DNA of 64,000 nt from Aurantiacibacter arachoides (GTDB lineage Bacteria > Pseudomonadota > Alphaproteobacteria > Sphingomonadales > Sphingomonadaceae). The notes under the pieces are model-generated. The model was not told where the DNA came from and made no database searches. It saw only the letters and a program-made list of their open reading frames with translations. Both the position numbers and the translations under genes were made by a program. Of the stretch, positions 56,179 through 64,000 are shown piece by piece. Every line of letters begins with the position of its first letter. Position 1 is the first letter of the stretch. The DNA lies in NCBI RefSeq assembly GCF_009827335.1, contig NZ_WTYH01000001.1, positions 310,001-374,000 on the forward strand, read 5' to 3'.

Positions 56179-58445
56179 CCGTGCAGGGGATTTCGACCGC
56201 CGAAACGAGCCGTCCCTTGCGGGTCCTGTTCGTGTTCGCCTGGCTGGTGGTCGGCGGGGAGGAAACCGAGGTCAGGCTGCTGGCCGGAGGACTCGATCGC
56301 GCGCGCTTCACCATCGATGTGGTGGCCTGCTTCCGCAAACCGGGCATGCCCGAACAGACGCACGAGCAATTGCGCGCCGCGGGCGTGCGCGTCGACACCA
56401 CGCCCTATCACCTCGATTTCGAGGCGACGGTTGCCTATCTCGCCGCCATCGTCCCCGGTTATGACGTGGTCGTCTCCTGCCAGAACGTCGCTGATATCTA
56501 CCCTGCGCTGGAACGTCTGCACCTGCGCCCGCCGTTGATCGAGCATGGCGGGCTGGTGTCGGAGGCGCTGGCCGGCCCCAAGCATTTCACCAATCGCTAT
56601 GTCGGTGTGTGCGAGACGATCCGCGCCGCTGCCGCCAGCCGCATGGGGGACCGCGCGCATCACGCGCTGGCGATCCCATCGATGGTCGATCTCGCCGCCT
56701 TTCGGCCTGAGGTGCGAGAGGCGACGCGGGCCGCGCTGGGTATCGCTCCCGATCGCGTGCTGATCGGTTGGGTCGGGCGGCTCGACGCCAAGAAGCGGGT
56801 GGAGGACTTCATCGCCGCCGCCGCGATAGTGGCCCGCACGCACGCGCAGGCAGACTTCGCCGTCATCGGCGGGCCGGACGCGTTCATGCCGCACTACGCC
56901 GACCAGCTTGTCGCCCAGGCCGAGGCTTTGGGCCTGGGCACGCGGCTGCGGTTCACCGGCGATCGCAAGGACATCCCCGATCTGCTCGCCGCGCTCGACG
57001 TGTTCGTCTGGCTGTCGCGCGGAGAGGGGATGCCCCACGTCATCGCCGAGGCCGGCGCCGCGCGTCTGCCGGTGATCGCCACGCCCGATAACGGCGCGCT
57101 CGAACAGATTGCCGATGGCGTATCGGGCGTGTTCGTCCCGCACGAGGATCCTGCCGCCGTCGCTGCCACGATGGTGGCCCTCATCGACGACCCGGCGCGC
57201 CGCCGGGCGCTTGGTGAGGCACTGCGCGCCAAGGTGGAGCGCGACTACGCCACCGCCGCGGTGCTGCCGCAGTGGGATCGCCTGCTGCGCGAGGTGGCAG
57301 CCGAACGCCAGCGCCCCGCGCCCACACCGCCGCTGTTCGCCAGCCCGGTGCTCGGCGGGTTCGAGTGTTCGTCGCACAGGCGCGTCGGCGATGGCGCGCG
57401 GCGCGACATGATCGCCCTGACGGACCACGACCGCCAGGCAGAAGGCGATTACCGTCTGGCCGCCACGCTCGGCATGACGACGTTGCGCGACGGCCTGCGC
57501 TGGCATCTGATCGAGGCGACCCCGGGCCGCTTCGACTGGGACAGCGCCGAGCGCCAGATCGCCGCTTCGGCCAGCACCGGCACTCGGGTGATCTGGGACC
57601 TGCTGCACTACGGCACGCCCGACTGGGTCGATATCTGGGATGCGCGCTTCCGCGACCGGTTCGTCAGCTTTGCTCTTGCCGCCGCTGATCGGCTGGCAAG
57701 CGCCTTGCCTGGTCCGCTGTATCTTTGCCCGATCAACGAGATCAGCTTCTTTTCCTGGGGGGGCGGCGATGCAGGCTACCTCAATCCCTTCGCCAGAGGG
57801 CGCGGGCACGAACTGAAGGTCCAGCTGGCCGGCGCAGCCATCGCCGCCACCCGGGCGATCCGGGCGCGGCACCCGGACACGCGTTTCTTCACTGCCGAGC
57901 CACTGATCAACATCCTTTGCGATCCCGCCCGCCCCCACGATGCGCCCCACGCCGAAGGCCATCGCCTCAGCCAGTTCCAGGCGTTCGACATGCTGGCCGG
58001 CACCTGCTGGCCGCAACTTGGCGGCGCGGCGGATACGCTCGATGTGGTCGGCGTCAATTTCTATCACAACAACCAGTGGATCCACGGCGGCCCCCCGCTC
58101 GACTGGCGCGACCCTGCCTGCCGCAGCCTGTCGTCGCTGCTGGCGGAGGTCTACGCCCGCTATGGCCGGCCAATCTTCATCGCCGAGACCGGCATCGAAG
58201 CGGACGAGCGCCCGGCATGGATCGCCCATGTCGCCCGCGAAGCCGCCATCGCCCGGGACCTGGGCGTGCCGCTGGAAGGGGTGTGCCTCTATCCGGTGCT
58301 GGGGCATATTGGGTGGGACGACGACCGCTATTGCCCCAACGGACCAATCGATCACGCGCCTGACGGCACCCGTATAATCCATCCGCCGTCGCGGCAGGCG
58401 CTGCAGGACCTCTCGGCGGTATTCCGGGATGGCAGTGCTACCTAG
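56175..58445 (+). CDS. Fused GT4-like glycosyltransferase and clan GH-A-like glycosidase
   Basis: This 756-residue protein has an N-terminal glycosyltransferase (about 16-375; GWVGRLDAKKRVEDFIAAAA, SRGEGMPHVIAEAGAARLPVIATPDNG) and a C-terminal TIM-barrel glycosidase (about 390-756). Likely acid/base and nucleophile are E522 (PINEISFFSW) and E671 (FIAETGIEADE), the NE...E pattern of clan GH-A enzymes such as GH1/GH5. A glycosidase fused to a transferase is unusual and may remodel or transglycosylate the product. It starts at ATG 56175, overlapping the MDR stop by 4 nt. Confidence 0.9.
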   Translation: MTVQGISTAETSRPLRVLFVFAWLVVGGEETEVRLLAGGLDRARFTIDVVACFRKPGMPEQTHEQLRAAGVRVDTTPYHLDFEATVAYLAAIVPGYDVVVSCQNVADIYPALERLHLRPPLIEHGGLVSEALAGPKHFTNRYVGVCETIRAAAASRMGDRAHHALAIPSMVDLAAFRPEVREATRAALGIAPDRVLIGWVGRLDAKKRVEDFIAAAAIVARTHAQADFAVIGGPDAFMPHYADQLVAQAEALGLGTRLRFTGDRKDIPDLLAALDVFVWLSRGEGMPHVIAEAGAARLPVIATPDNGALEQIADGVSGVFVPHEDPAAVAATMVALIDDPARRRALGEALRAKVERDYATAAVLPQWDRLLREVAAERQRPAPTPPLFASPVLGGFECSSHRRVGDGARRDMIALTDHDRQAEGDYRLAATLGMTTLRDGLRWHLIEATPGRFDWDSAERQIAASASTGTRVIWDLLHYGTPDWVDIWDARFRDRFVSFALAAADRLASALPGPLYLCPINEISFFSWGGGDAGYLNPFARGRGHELKVQLAGAAIAATRAIRARHPDTRFFTAEPLINILCDPARPHDAPHAEGHRLSQFQAFDMLAGTCWPQLGGAADTLDVVGVNFYHNNQWIHGGPPLDWRDPACRSLSSLLAEVYARYGRPIFIAETGIEADERPAWIAHVAREAAIARDLGVPLEGVCLYPVLGHIGWDDDRYCPNGPIDHAPDGTRIIHPPSRQALQDLSAVFRDGSAT

Positions 58446-58529
58446 GCGGTGGGCCAGCTATCGCTCGGGCGCCAAGGGTTTTGGCAACCTGCCGGGCGGA
58501 CCATCTCTGCGGCTGAATAGCGCAAAAGA

Positions 58530-58604
58530 TGGTGGGCGCGGCAGGGATTGAACCTGCGACCCCACCCGTGTGAAGGGTGTGCTCTACCACTGAGCTACGC
58601 GCCC
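58530..58604 (-). tRNA. tRNA-Val (anticodon CAC)
   Basis: Read on the minus strand, GGGCGCG pairs with CGCGCCC to form the acceptor stem, followed by discriminator A and an encoded CCA. The anticodon stem CACCC/GGGTG holds the loop TTCACAC, giving anticodon CAC (GUG codons). The D-arm AGCTCAGTGGTAGAGC and the T-arm GGTTCAATCC are present. Total length is 75 nt. There is no sign of an integrated element at its 3' end. Confidence 0.95.
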
Positions 58605-58698
58605 GCCGGGTGTACGGCAGGGGCGCGCCTTTGCCATGGGCTTTGGCGAAAGACAAGTGCGACATTGGCCAGCCGCGCGCCGGCGTCGGGGCAAAGGC

Positions 58699-60603
58699 TC
58701 AGTCCGTAAAAAGGACGCGCAACCAGCCGAACAGGGTGCTTTCCAGCGGATGCCGCGACGGAACCGGCGATCCCGGCATCATCGCGCATTCGAGGCAACG
58801 TGCCTGAATGCCATGCACCTTCATCAGTCCCTCCAGCTCGCCCAGCGCCTGCGCCGCCTGGCCCTGTTGCCCACGGGCAAAGGTGGCGAAGACGTCGTTT
58901 CCGCCGGCGCCAGCACGTTCGTTCGCGCTGTCGGGGGCCATCATGCGGGCGAACAGCGAACCGTAGGGGTCGTCGTCGTCGCCGAGATAGTCGACCTGGA
59001 AATCATCACCGAGGTCGGCCCGCTGGGCAGCCCAGGCAATGGTGGCATCGAGATCGCCGAACTGGTCGACAAGGCCAAGCTGCCGCGCCGCGCCGCCATC
59101 CCACACCCGGCCCTGGCCCAGTTCGTCGGCCCGGGCGATGCTGATGCCGCGTGATTCGGCGACGAGCGAAAGGAAGCGCGCGTAGCTTCCCTCGACACCG
59201 GCCTGCAGCAATTCGCGAACCTCGGGCGTCAGTCCGCCCAGCAGGTCTGGCTGGCCGGAAAGCGGCGTGGTGCGCACGCCATCGGACGAGACCCCGTAAT
59301 CGGCCAGCAACCCCTCGAAACTGGGAAATACGCCGAAGACACCGATCGATCCGGTCAGAGTTTCGGGTTCGGCAAAGATGCGTTCGGCAGGGGTGGCGAT
59401 CCAGTAGCCGCCGCTGGCCGCGTAATTGCCCATGGAAACGGCGATGGGGATGCCGGCGTCGCGGTGCCGCAGGATGGCGCGGCGGATCGTCTCCGACCCG
59501 GTGACCGTGCCGCCGGGCGAATCGACGCGCACCACCAGGGCCTTCAGATCGTCGTCGAGCGCATCGTCGAGCAGGCGTTCGATGCGCTCGGCCCCGGCGC
59601 TGCCCGGCCCGTCCTCGCCATCGCTGATCGTGCCGGCAACGGTGATGACGCCAACCTTGCCGCCCTCGCCAAAATCCAGCCCGGCGTCGAGATCGGCGAT
59701 CCACGGATCGAATTCGGTCGCGGCAAAGGCGCCCGGTTCCTTGGTCCAGCTGTCCTCGCCGGCGACATGGGCGATGGCCTCGCCCCATTCCACCCGGCTG
59801 CCGACGCGATCGACGAGACCCGCAGCAAGCGCGGCCTGCGCCAGGTCGTTGTCGGACCCGGCGAGCCAGCCGGCCACGTCGCTCGTCACCAGGTCGATGT
59901 CGGCATCGGGCCGCGCGCGCCGCACGTTGGCGCGCCATTCCTGCCACAGCGTCGCATACAGCTGGGTCAGGTTCTCGCGCGCGGGTTCCGACATGCCGGT
60001 TTCGGTGTAGGGCTCCACCGCGCTCTTGTAGGTGCCGACGCGAAAGACGTTGGCCGTGATGTTGTAGCGATCGAGCAAGCCGCCGAAATAGAGGCCATGG
60101 CCGCCCGGTCCCGCAACCACCGCGCCGCCCATCGGATCGACCCAGGCCTCGCTGGCGTGGGCCGCCAGCAGCAGCGAATCGTCGGTATAGGCGATGGCGT
60201 AGGTATAGATCGGCTTGCCGGCGGTCCGGAACCGCTCCAGCGCGCTGGCAACCTCGTCCATGTGCACCGCGCCGCCGCCCAGGAAGCTGGAGAGGTCAAG
60301 CGCCAGCGCCTCGATCCGGTCGTCACCCGCCGCTGCATCAATGGCGCGCACCAGGTCGCGCGCGGCGTATTCGCGGGTGGGCAGGCTGGCGGAGAGGAGG
60401 GCGGAGATCGGATCGATCGGGGCGACTTCCTCCACGATGGTGCCGTTCAGATCGAGCAGCAGCGCCCCTTCGCGCACGACGCCGGGATTGGGGCGCGCGC
60501 TCAGCAACGCGAACAGTGCGGTGAAGAACAATAGCAGGAAGGCCAGCGCCAGCGCGTCCTTGATGCCGACCAGCAGGCGCCAGACCTTGCGCACGAAACC
60601 CAT
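58699..60603 (-). CDS. sppA: Signal peptide peptidase SppA, 67-kDa type
   Basis: SppA cleaves remnant signal peptides in the inner membrane. The 634-residue protein has one N-terminal helix (about 16-36) and two tandem protease-like repeats. The catalytic lysine K193 (RVGTYKSAVEPYT) lies in the first and the serine S397 (GNYAASGGYW) in the second, as in E. coli SppA. ATG at 60603 gives MGFVRKVW. A short tandem repeat lies about 60-90 bp upstream in the gap shared with pyrB. Confidence 0.93.
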   Translation of the reverse strand: MGFVRKVWRLLVGIKDALALAFLLLFFTALFALLSARPNPGVVREGALLLDLNGTIVEEVAPIDPISALLSASLPTREYAARDLVRAIDAAAGDDRIEALALDLSSFLGGGAVHMDEVASALERFRTAGKPIYTYAIAYTDDSLLLAAHASEAWVDPMGGAVVAGPGGHGLYFGGLLDRYNITANVFRVGTYKSAVEPYTETGMSEPARENLTQLYATLWQEWRANVRRARPDADIDLVTSDVAGWLAGSDNDLAQAALAAGLVDRVGSRVEWGEAIAHVAGEDSWTKEPGAFAATEFDPWIADLDAGLDFGEGGKVGVITVAGTISDGEDGPGSAGAERIERLLDDALDDDLKALVVRVDSPGGTVTGSETIRRAILRHRDAGIPIAVSMGNYAASGGYWIATPAERIFAEPETLTGSIGVFGVFPSFEGLLADYGVSSDGVRTTPLSGQPDLLGGLTPEVRELLQAGVEGSYARFLSLVAESRGISIARADELGQGRVWDGGAARQLGLVDQFGDLDATIAWAAQRADLGDDFQVDYLGDDDDPYGSLFARMMAPDSANERAGAGGNDVFATFARGQQGQAAQALGELEGLMKVHGIQARCLECAMMPGSPVPSRHPLESTLFGWLRVLFTD

Positions 60604-60661
60604 AATGCAACCCCGTTGAATGCGTGTCCCGCATCGCACTTAGGCAATGCGGCGTGAATGC

Positions 60662-60693
60662 GCCAGTGCAGGTGCCAGTGCAGGTGCCAGTGC
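60662..60693. repeat. Short tandem repeat between sppA and pyrB
   Basis: The 12-bp unit GCCAGTGCAGGT is present about 2.7 times in a row (60662-60673, 60674-60685, 60686-60693). It lies in the 147-bp divergent gap between sppA and pyrB. No function is evident; it could alter promoter spacing. Confidence 0.7.
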
Positions 60694-60750
60694 GGGAGGG
60701 GGCGATAGGGCTTGAGGTGGCGGCGGCTTGGCCTTAACGGCTTGGCTTTG

Positions 60751-61788
60751 ATGGCATCGCCGATCCCTTCCCCAGCCAGCGGCCGCTTTCCCGCGGGAGG
60801 GCGTGCCTTTCCGCACCGGGACCTCATCGCCATCGGCGCGCTGGAACGGCACGAGATCCTCTACCTGCTGGCCGAGGCCGAGCAATACGTGGCGTTCAAC
60901 CGGCAGGCGACCAAGCATTCGGACCGGCTGGCGGGCCTGACCATCATCAACGCCTTCTTCGAAAATTCGACGCGCACGCTGTTGAGCTTCGAGATCGCCG
61001 GCAAGCGGCTGGGGGCGGACGTCGTCAACATGCACGCCGCGCAGTCGAGCGTGAAGAAGGGCGAAACGCTGATCGACACGGCGATGACGCTCAACGCCAT
61101 GCGCGCCGATGCCATCGTCATCCGCCACGGATCGAGCGGGGCAGTGGGCCTGATCGCCGACAAGGTGGACTGCCCGGTGCTGAATGCGGGCGACGGGCAG
61201 CACGAACATCCGACGCAGGCGCTGCTGGATGCGCTGGCGCTGCGCCACAAGCTGGCCGCGCAGGGGCACACGGCGGAAGATTTCACCGGCCTGGTGGTGA
61301 CCATCTGCGGCGACGTGCTGCACAGCCGGGTCGCCCGCTCCAACATCCTGTGCCTGCAGGCGCTAGGCGCCACCGTGCGCGCCTGCGCCCCGCCCGCGCT
61401 GATGCCCGAAGGGGTGGAGCGGATGGGGGTGGAGGTGCATCACCGGTTCGATGCGGCACTGGACGGGGCCGACGTGGTCATGATGCTGCGCCTGCAGAAC
61501 GAGCGGATGGACGGCCAGTTCATTCCCTCCCCCCGCGAATACCGCCATCTCTACGGCCTTACTGCGGAACGGCTGGCGCTGGCGAAGGACGAGGCGGTGA
61601 TCATGCACCCTGGTCCGATGAACCGCGGTGTGGAGATCGACAGCGCCATCGCCGACCTCGCGGACCGCTCCATCATCACCAGCCAGGTGGAGATGGGCGT
61701 GGCCATGCGCATGGCCTGCCTTGACGTGCTCACCCGCCGGGCGCGCGGGGTGGCCGGCTGGAGCGCTCAGGAAGCGCAGTGGGTATGA
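60751..61788 (+). CDS. pyrB: Aspartate carbamoyltransferase catalytic chain
   Basis: PyrB joins carbamoyl phosphate to aspartate in pyrimidine synthesis. The 345-residue protein has the phosphate-binding [13 protein letters not shown] (S73-T76), SSVKKGET and [10 protein letters not shown], with the C-terminal aspartate domain. A 20-residue N-terminal extension is longer than in E. coli. The ATG at 60751 is used. The stop overlaps pyrC-like by ATGA. Such pairs, without PyrI, fit class A ATCase with a pseudo-dihydroorotase subunit. Confidence 0.95.
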   Translation: MASPIPSPASGRFPAGGRAFPHRDLIAIGALERHEILYLLAEAEQYVAFNRQATKHSDRLAGLTIINAFFENSTRTLLSFEIAGKRLGADVVNMHAAQSSVKKGETLIDTAMTLNAMRADAIVIRHGSSGAVGLIADKVDCPVLNAGDGQHEHPTQALLDALALRHKLAAQGHTAEDFTGLVVTICGDVLHSRVARSNILCLQALGATVRACAPPALMPEGVERMGVEVHHRFDAALDGADVVMMLRLQNERMDGQFIPSPREYRHLYGLTAERLALAKDEAVIMHPGPMNRGVEIDSAIADLADRSIITSQVEMGVAMRMACLDVLTRRARGVAGWSAQEAQWV

Positions 61789-63008
61789 AACAGGTGGCCC
61801 CGTTGACCATCGTCAATGGCCGGGTGGTGACGCCCGGCGGCGTGGAGCAGCGCCCGCTGCATTGTGCCGACGGGTTCGTGTCCGACTTGCACTCGGTCGA
61901 GGACGACACCGTGTTCGACGCGAAGGGCAAGCTGGTGGCGCCCGGTCTCGTCGACCTGGGCGTGTTCGCCATCGACAAGCCCGCGTTCCATTTCGGCGGG
62001 ATCACTCGCGCCGCACTGATGCCCGATGCCAGCCCGCCGCTGGATCACCCGGCGCGCATCCAGTTCACGGCGCAAAGCGGCAAGCCGGACCTGTGGGTGC
62101 ACCCGCTGGCGGCGGCGACCGTCGATCTGCAGGGCCAGCAACTCGCCGAGATTGCGCTGATGTGCGAGGCGGGCGCGCGCGCCATTGCCACCGGGCGCCG
62201 GTGGATCGGAGATTCCGGCGTTATGCTGCGGTTGCTGCAATACGCCGCCATGCTCGACCTGGTGGTGGTGACCCATTCGGAGGACGCAGGCCTCGCTGGC
62301 AATGCGGCAGCCACCGCGGGCGAGATGGCGACCCGCCTCGGCCTGCCGAGCGCGCCTGCGGAGGCCGAGGCCCTGGCGCTGGCGCGCGACATCGCGCTGG
62401 CGGAGAAGAGCGGCGCGCGGCTCCATGCCCGGCAGGTGACGACGCGCGCGGGGCTGGCCCTCGTCCGCGCGGCCAAGGCGCGCGGCGTGGCGATCACGGC
62501 GGGGGTGACGCCCGCGCACTTCATGCTGTCCGACCTGGCGCTCGCCAATTTCCGCACCTTTGCCCGTCTCTCCCCGCCGCTGAGGAGCGAGGACGACCGG
62601 CAGGCGGTGATCGAGGCCGTGGCCGACGGCACGATCGATGTCATCGCCAGCGGTCACGACCCGCGCGGGCCGGAGGACAAGAACCTGCCCTTCGCCGACG
62701 CCGCGCCGGGCATGGCGGGGGCCGAGACGCTGCTCGCCATGACGCTGACGCTGGTGCGTGACGAGGTGATCGACCTGCCGCGCGCCTTTGACCTGCTCGC
62801 CCGCAACCCCGCGCGCCTGCTGGGCGTCGAGGCGGGCGAACTGGCCGCGGGCAAGGAGGCGGACATGCTCGTGCTCGACCAGCACGCGCCGTGGGTGGTC
62901 GACAGCCGCGAGATGGCGGCAGCGGCGGGCAACACGCCGTTCGACCGCCAGCCGGTCGAGGGCAGGGTGGTCGCCTTGTTCAAGGGAGGCGTGCGCATCG
63001 ATGAATGA
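61785..63008 (+). CDS. Pseudo-dihydroorotase (PyrC'/PyrX-like)
   Basis: This 407-residue protein aligns with type I dihydroorotases but lacks the metal-binding DxHxH: the corresponding [12 protein letters not shown] (53-64) has no His. The DHAPH-type motif reads SGHDPRG. It should be catalytically inactive. In Pseudomonas such PyrC' subunits complex with PyrB to give class A ATCase. The 4-nt overlap with pyrB supports the same role. Active dihydroorotase should be elsewhere. Confidence 0.82.
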   Translation: MKQVAPLTIVNGRVVTPGGVEQRPLHCADGFVSDLHSVEDDTVFDAKGKLVAPGLVDLGVFAIDKPAFHFGGITRAALMPDASPPLDHPARIQFTAQSGKPDLWVHPLAAATVDLQGQQLAEIALMCEAGARAIATGRRWIGDSGVMLRLLQYAAMLDLVVVTHSEDAGLAGNAAATAGEMATRLGLPSAPAEAEALALARDIALAEKSGARLHARQVTTRAGLALVRAAKARGVAITAGVTPAHFMLSDLALANFRTFARLSPPLRSEDDRQAVIEAVADGTIDVIASGHDPRGPEDKNLPFADAAPGMAGAETLLAMTLTLVRDEVIDLPRAFDLLARNPARLLGVEAGELAAGKEADMLVLDQHAPWVVDSREMAAAAGNTPFDRQPVEGRVVALFKGGVRIDE

Positions 63009-63759
63009 CTTTTCGGGCAAGACCGCGCTGGTGACCGGCGCGGCGCAGGGCATTGGCGCGGCCTGCGTGGCCGCGCTGGCCGAGGCGGGCGTGGCCCGGC
63101 TGGTGCTGGTCGATCTGGACGCCGCGGCGCTCGATGCGCTGACGGTCCCGTGCGAGATCGTGCGCCTGTCGGGCGACGTGACGGACGAGGCGTTGTGGAC
63201 GCGGGTCGAAGACGCCTGCGGCCCGCTCGACCTTGCCGTGCTCAACGCCGGGATCGCGGGCACGCCCGCCCTGCTCGCCGACATGACCTATGCCGACTGG
63301 CGCCGCGTGGTCTCTGTGAACCTCGACGGACTGTTCCTGTCGCTGCGCAGCGCCATGAAGCTGGCCAACAGGGGCGCGGCCATGGTGCTGACGGCCTCTG
63401 TCGCGGGGGTGAAGGCGGAGCCGGGCACCGGGCCCTATGGCGCTTCCAAGGCTGCGGTTCTCCACCTGGCGAAGATCGCCGCGAAGGAAGGCGCGCGGCG
63501 GCGCATCCGCGTCAATGCCATCGCGCCGGGCGGGGTGGATACGGCGATCTGGGACGCTGTGCCGATGTTCACCGATCTGGTTGCAAAGCACCAGGGCGAC
63601 CGGGCCGGCGCGATGGCGGAAATGGCCAGCTTCGCCACGCCGATGGGCCGCTTCCAGACGGCGGAGGAAATCGCCGCGCAGGTGCTGTTCCTGCTGTCGG
63701 GCGCGGCGGGCACGATCACCGGCACCGCTCTGGTCACCGATGGCGGCTATTCGCTGTAA
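63001..63759 (+). CDS. Short-chain dehydrogenase/reductase
   Basis: This 252-residue classical SDR has TGAAQGIG (12-19), acidic VDLD after strand 2, LNAG (81-84), catalytic S133 and the YGASK motif with Y146 and K150. It favours NAD+ by the Asp. It starts 8 bp inside the end of the pseudo-dihydroorotase gene, so it belongs to the pyr transcript. The substrate is unknown and no pyrimidine role is established. Confidence 0.88.
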   Translation: MNDFSGKTALVTGAAQGIGAACVAALAEAGVARLVLVDLDAAALDALTVPCEIVRLSGDVTDEALWTRVEDACGPLDLAVLNAGIAGTPALLADMTYADWRRVVSVNLDGLFLSLRSAMKLANRGAAMVLTASVAGVKAEPGTGPYGASKAAVLHLAKIAAKEGARRRIRVNAIAPGGVDTAIWDAVPMFTDLVAKHQGDRAGAMAEMASFATPMGRFQTAEEIAAQVLFLLSGAAGTITGTALVTDGGYSL

Positions 63760-63770
63760 TCACAGGAAAA

Positions 63771-63798
63771 CGCCCCCTTCCGGTGCGGGAAGGAGGCG
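63771..63798. terminator. Hairpin between the SDR and the SPOR-like gene
   Basis: CGCCCCCTTCC at 63771-63781 can pair with GGAAGGAGGCG at 63788-63798 with one mismatch. It sits 12 bp after the SDR stop and 27 bp after the stop of the convergent SPOR-like gene, so it may end both. No T-tract follows, so it is only a candidate. Confidence 0.5.
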
Positions 63799-63824
63799 CG
63801 CAATTCCTGACAGGGTGATGGAGC

Positions 63825-64000
63825 CTAGCGGCTGGCGAGCCGCACCGGGCCGCGGTCGATGGCACCGGGCAGCGGGCTGTTGGCGGCCCAGCTGATGCAG
63901 CCGTCTCCGCCGGTCGAGCTGACCCGGCCGCACATGGCGCGGCTGGATGCGCGATCGAACCCGCCTGCCGATACGCGCCAGTAGTTGCGGCCGCTCACCA
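63825..64000 (-). CDS. C-terminus of a SPOR-like domain protein (partial)
   Basis: Minus-strand frame ending in TAG at 63827-63825. Visible residues include NYWRVSAGGFDRASSR and CGRVSSTGGDGCISWAA, then a 17-residue tail. YWRVxxGGF and a second Cys-containing strand fit a SPOR peptidoglycan-binding domain. The N-terminal part lies beyond the window. Confidence 0.6.
   Translation of the reverse strand, partial: VSGRNYWRVSAGGFDRASSRAMCGRVSSTGGDGCISWAANSPLPGAIDRGPVRLASR

Noticed and set aside
56169..58382. 737-codon minus-strand frame opposite the transferase-glycosidase fusion
   Set aside because: No recognised domain, and composition typical of antisense shadows. The + strand frame has transferase and glycosidase motifs and ATGA coupling.
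58446..58698. Genomic island or attachment site at tRNA-Val
   Set aside because: The tRNA is intact, no repeat of its 3' end is seen nearby, and the flanking genes are ordinary, with no integrase.

Overview
The window is a dense, high-GC chromosomal segment with no gene-free stretch above about 250 bases. Gene content suggests an alphaproteobacterium of the Sphingomonadales, probably Erythrobacteraceae. The signs are an Entner-Doudoroff operon zwf-edd-glk-eda, an RcdA/DUF1465 protein, YdcH-type small proteins, a RodZ-like protein, two TonB receptors and an NTQ-type rhodopsin beside a Blh carotenoid oxygenase. The taxonomic call is inference from family knowledge, not from a search.

Layout. 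1-1905: the edge of a possible MATE transporter gene and a secreted DUF885 protein. 1927-8057: a six-gene minus-strand catabolic cassette (MFS transporter, two tandem DAD-type cupin dioxygenases, an SDR and two zinc alcohol dehydrogenases), with a divergent orphan 2Fe-2S subunit. 8046-15283: a TonB siderophore receptor with a Fur-like palindrome, arsC, a phospholipid-type methyltransferase, lipB, a lipoprotein, a CoA-ester lyase and a DMT exporter. 15249-19849: two tandem DUF2254 membrane proteins, divergent from a chloride-pump-type (N112/T116/Q123) rhodopsin and blh, which supplies retinal. 19853-30620: nadA, an MBL hydrolase, glpK, rcdA-like, two YdcH proteins, ptsP, rodZ, cpoB, tilS and an L,D-transpeptidase.

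30703-38371 holds the Entner-Doudoroff operon zwf-edd-glk-eda. Its last gene encodes a PEP-carboxylase homologue with altered catalytic motifs. Successive genes overlap by 1-8 nt, and LacI-type and other palindromes lie upstream of zwf. 38515-49188: a transglutaminase, a YjbQ protein, an AlkB-like protein, a Fur-box-controlled iron operon (PepSY protein, 66-aa membrane protein, TonB receptor), rimO, and serS-surE-K+ channel.

49438-58445 is the most unusual region. Five genes are each coupled by ATGA overlaps, and four of the five encode a glycosyltransferase. Three of those are fused to a second enzyme: a UDP-galactopyranose mutase, a Gfo/Idh/MocA oxidoreductase, or a clan GH-A-like glycosidase. 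The fifth gene is an MDR dehydrogenase. I read this as an undescribed galactofuranose-type glycan or glycoconjugate pathway. The window closes with tRNA-Val(CAC), sppA, pyrB with a pseudo-dihydroorotase lacking the metal-binding HxH, an SDR, and the end of a SPOR-like protein gene.
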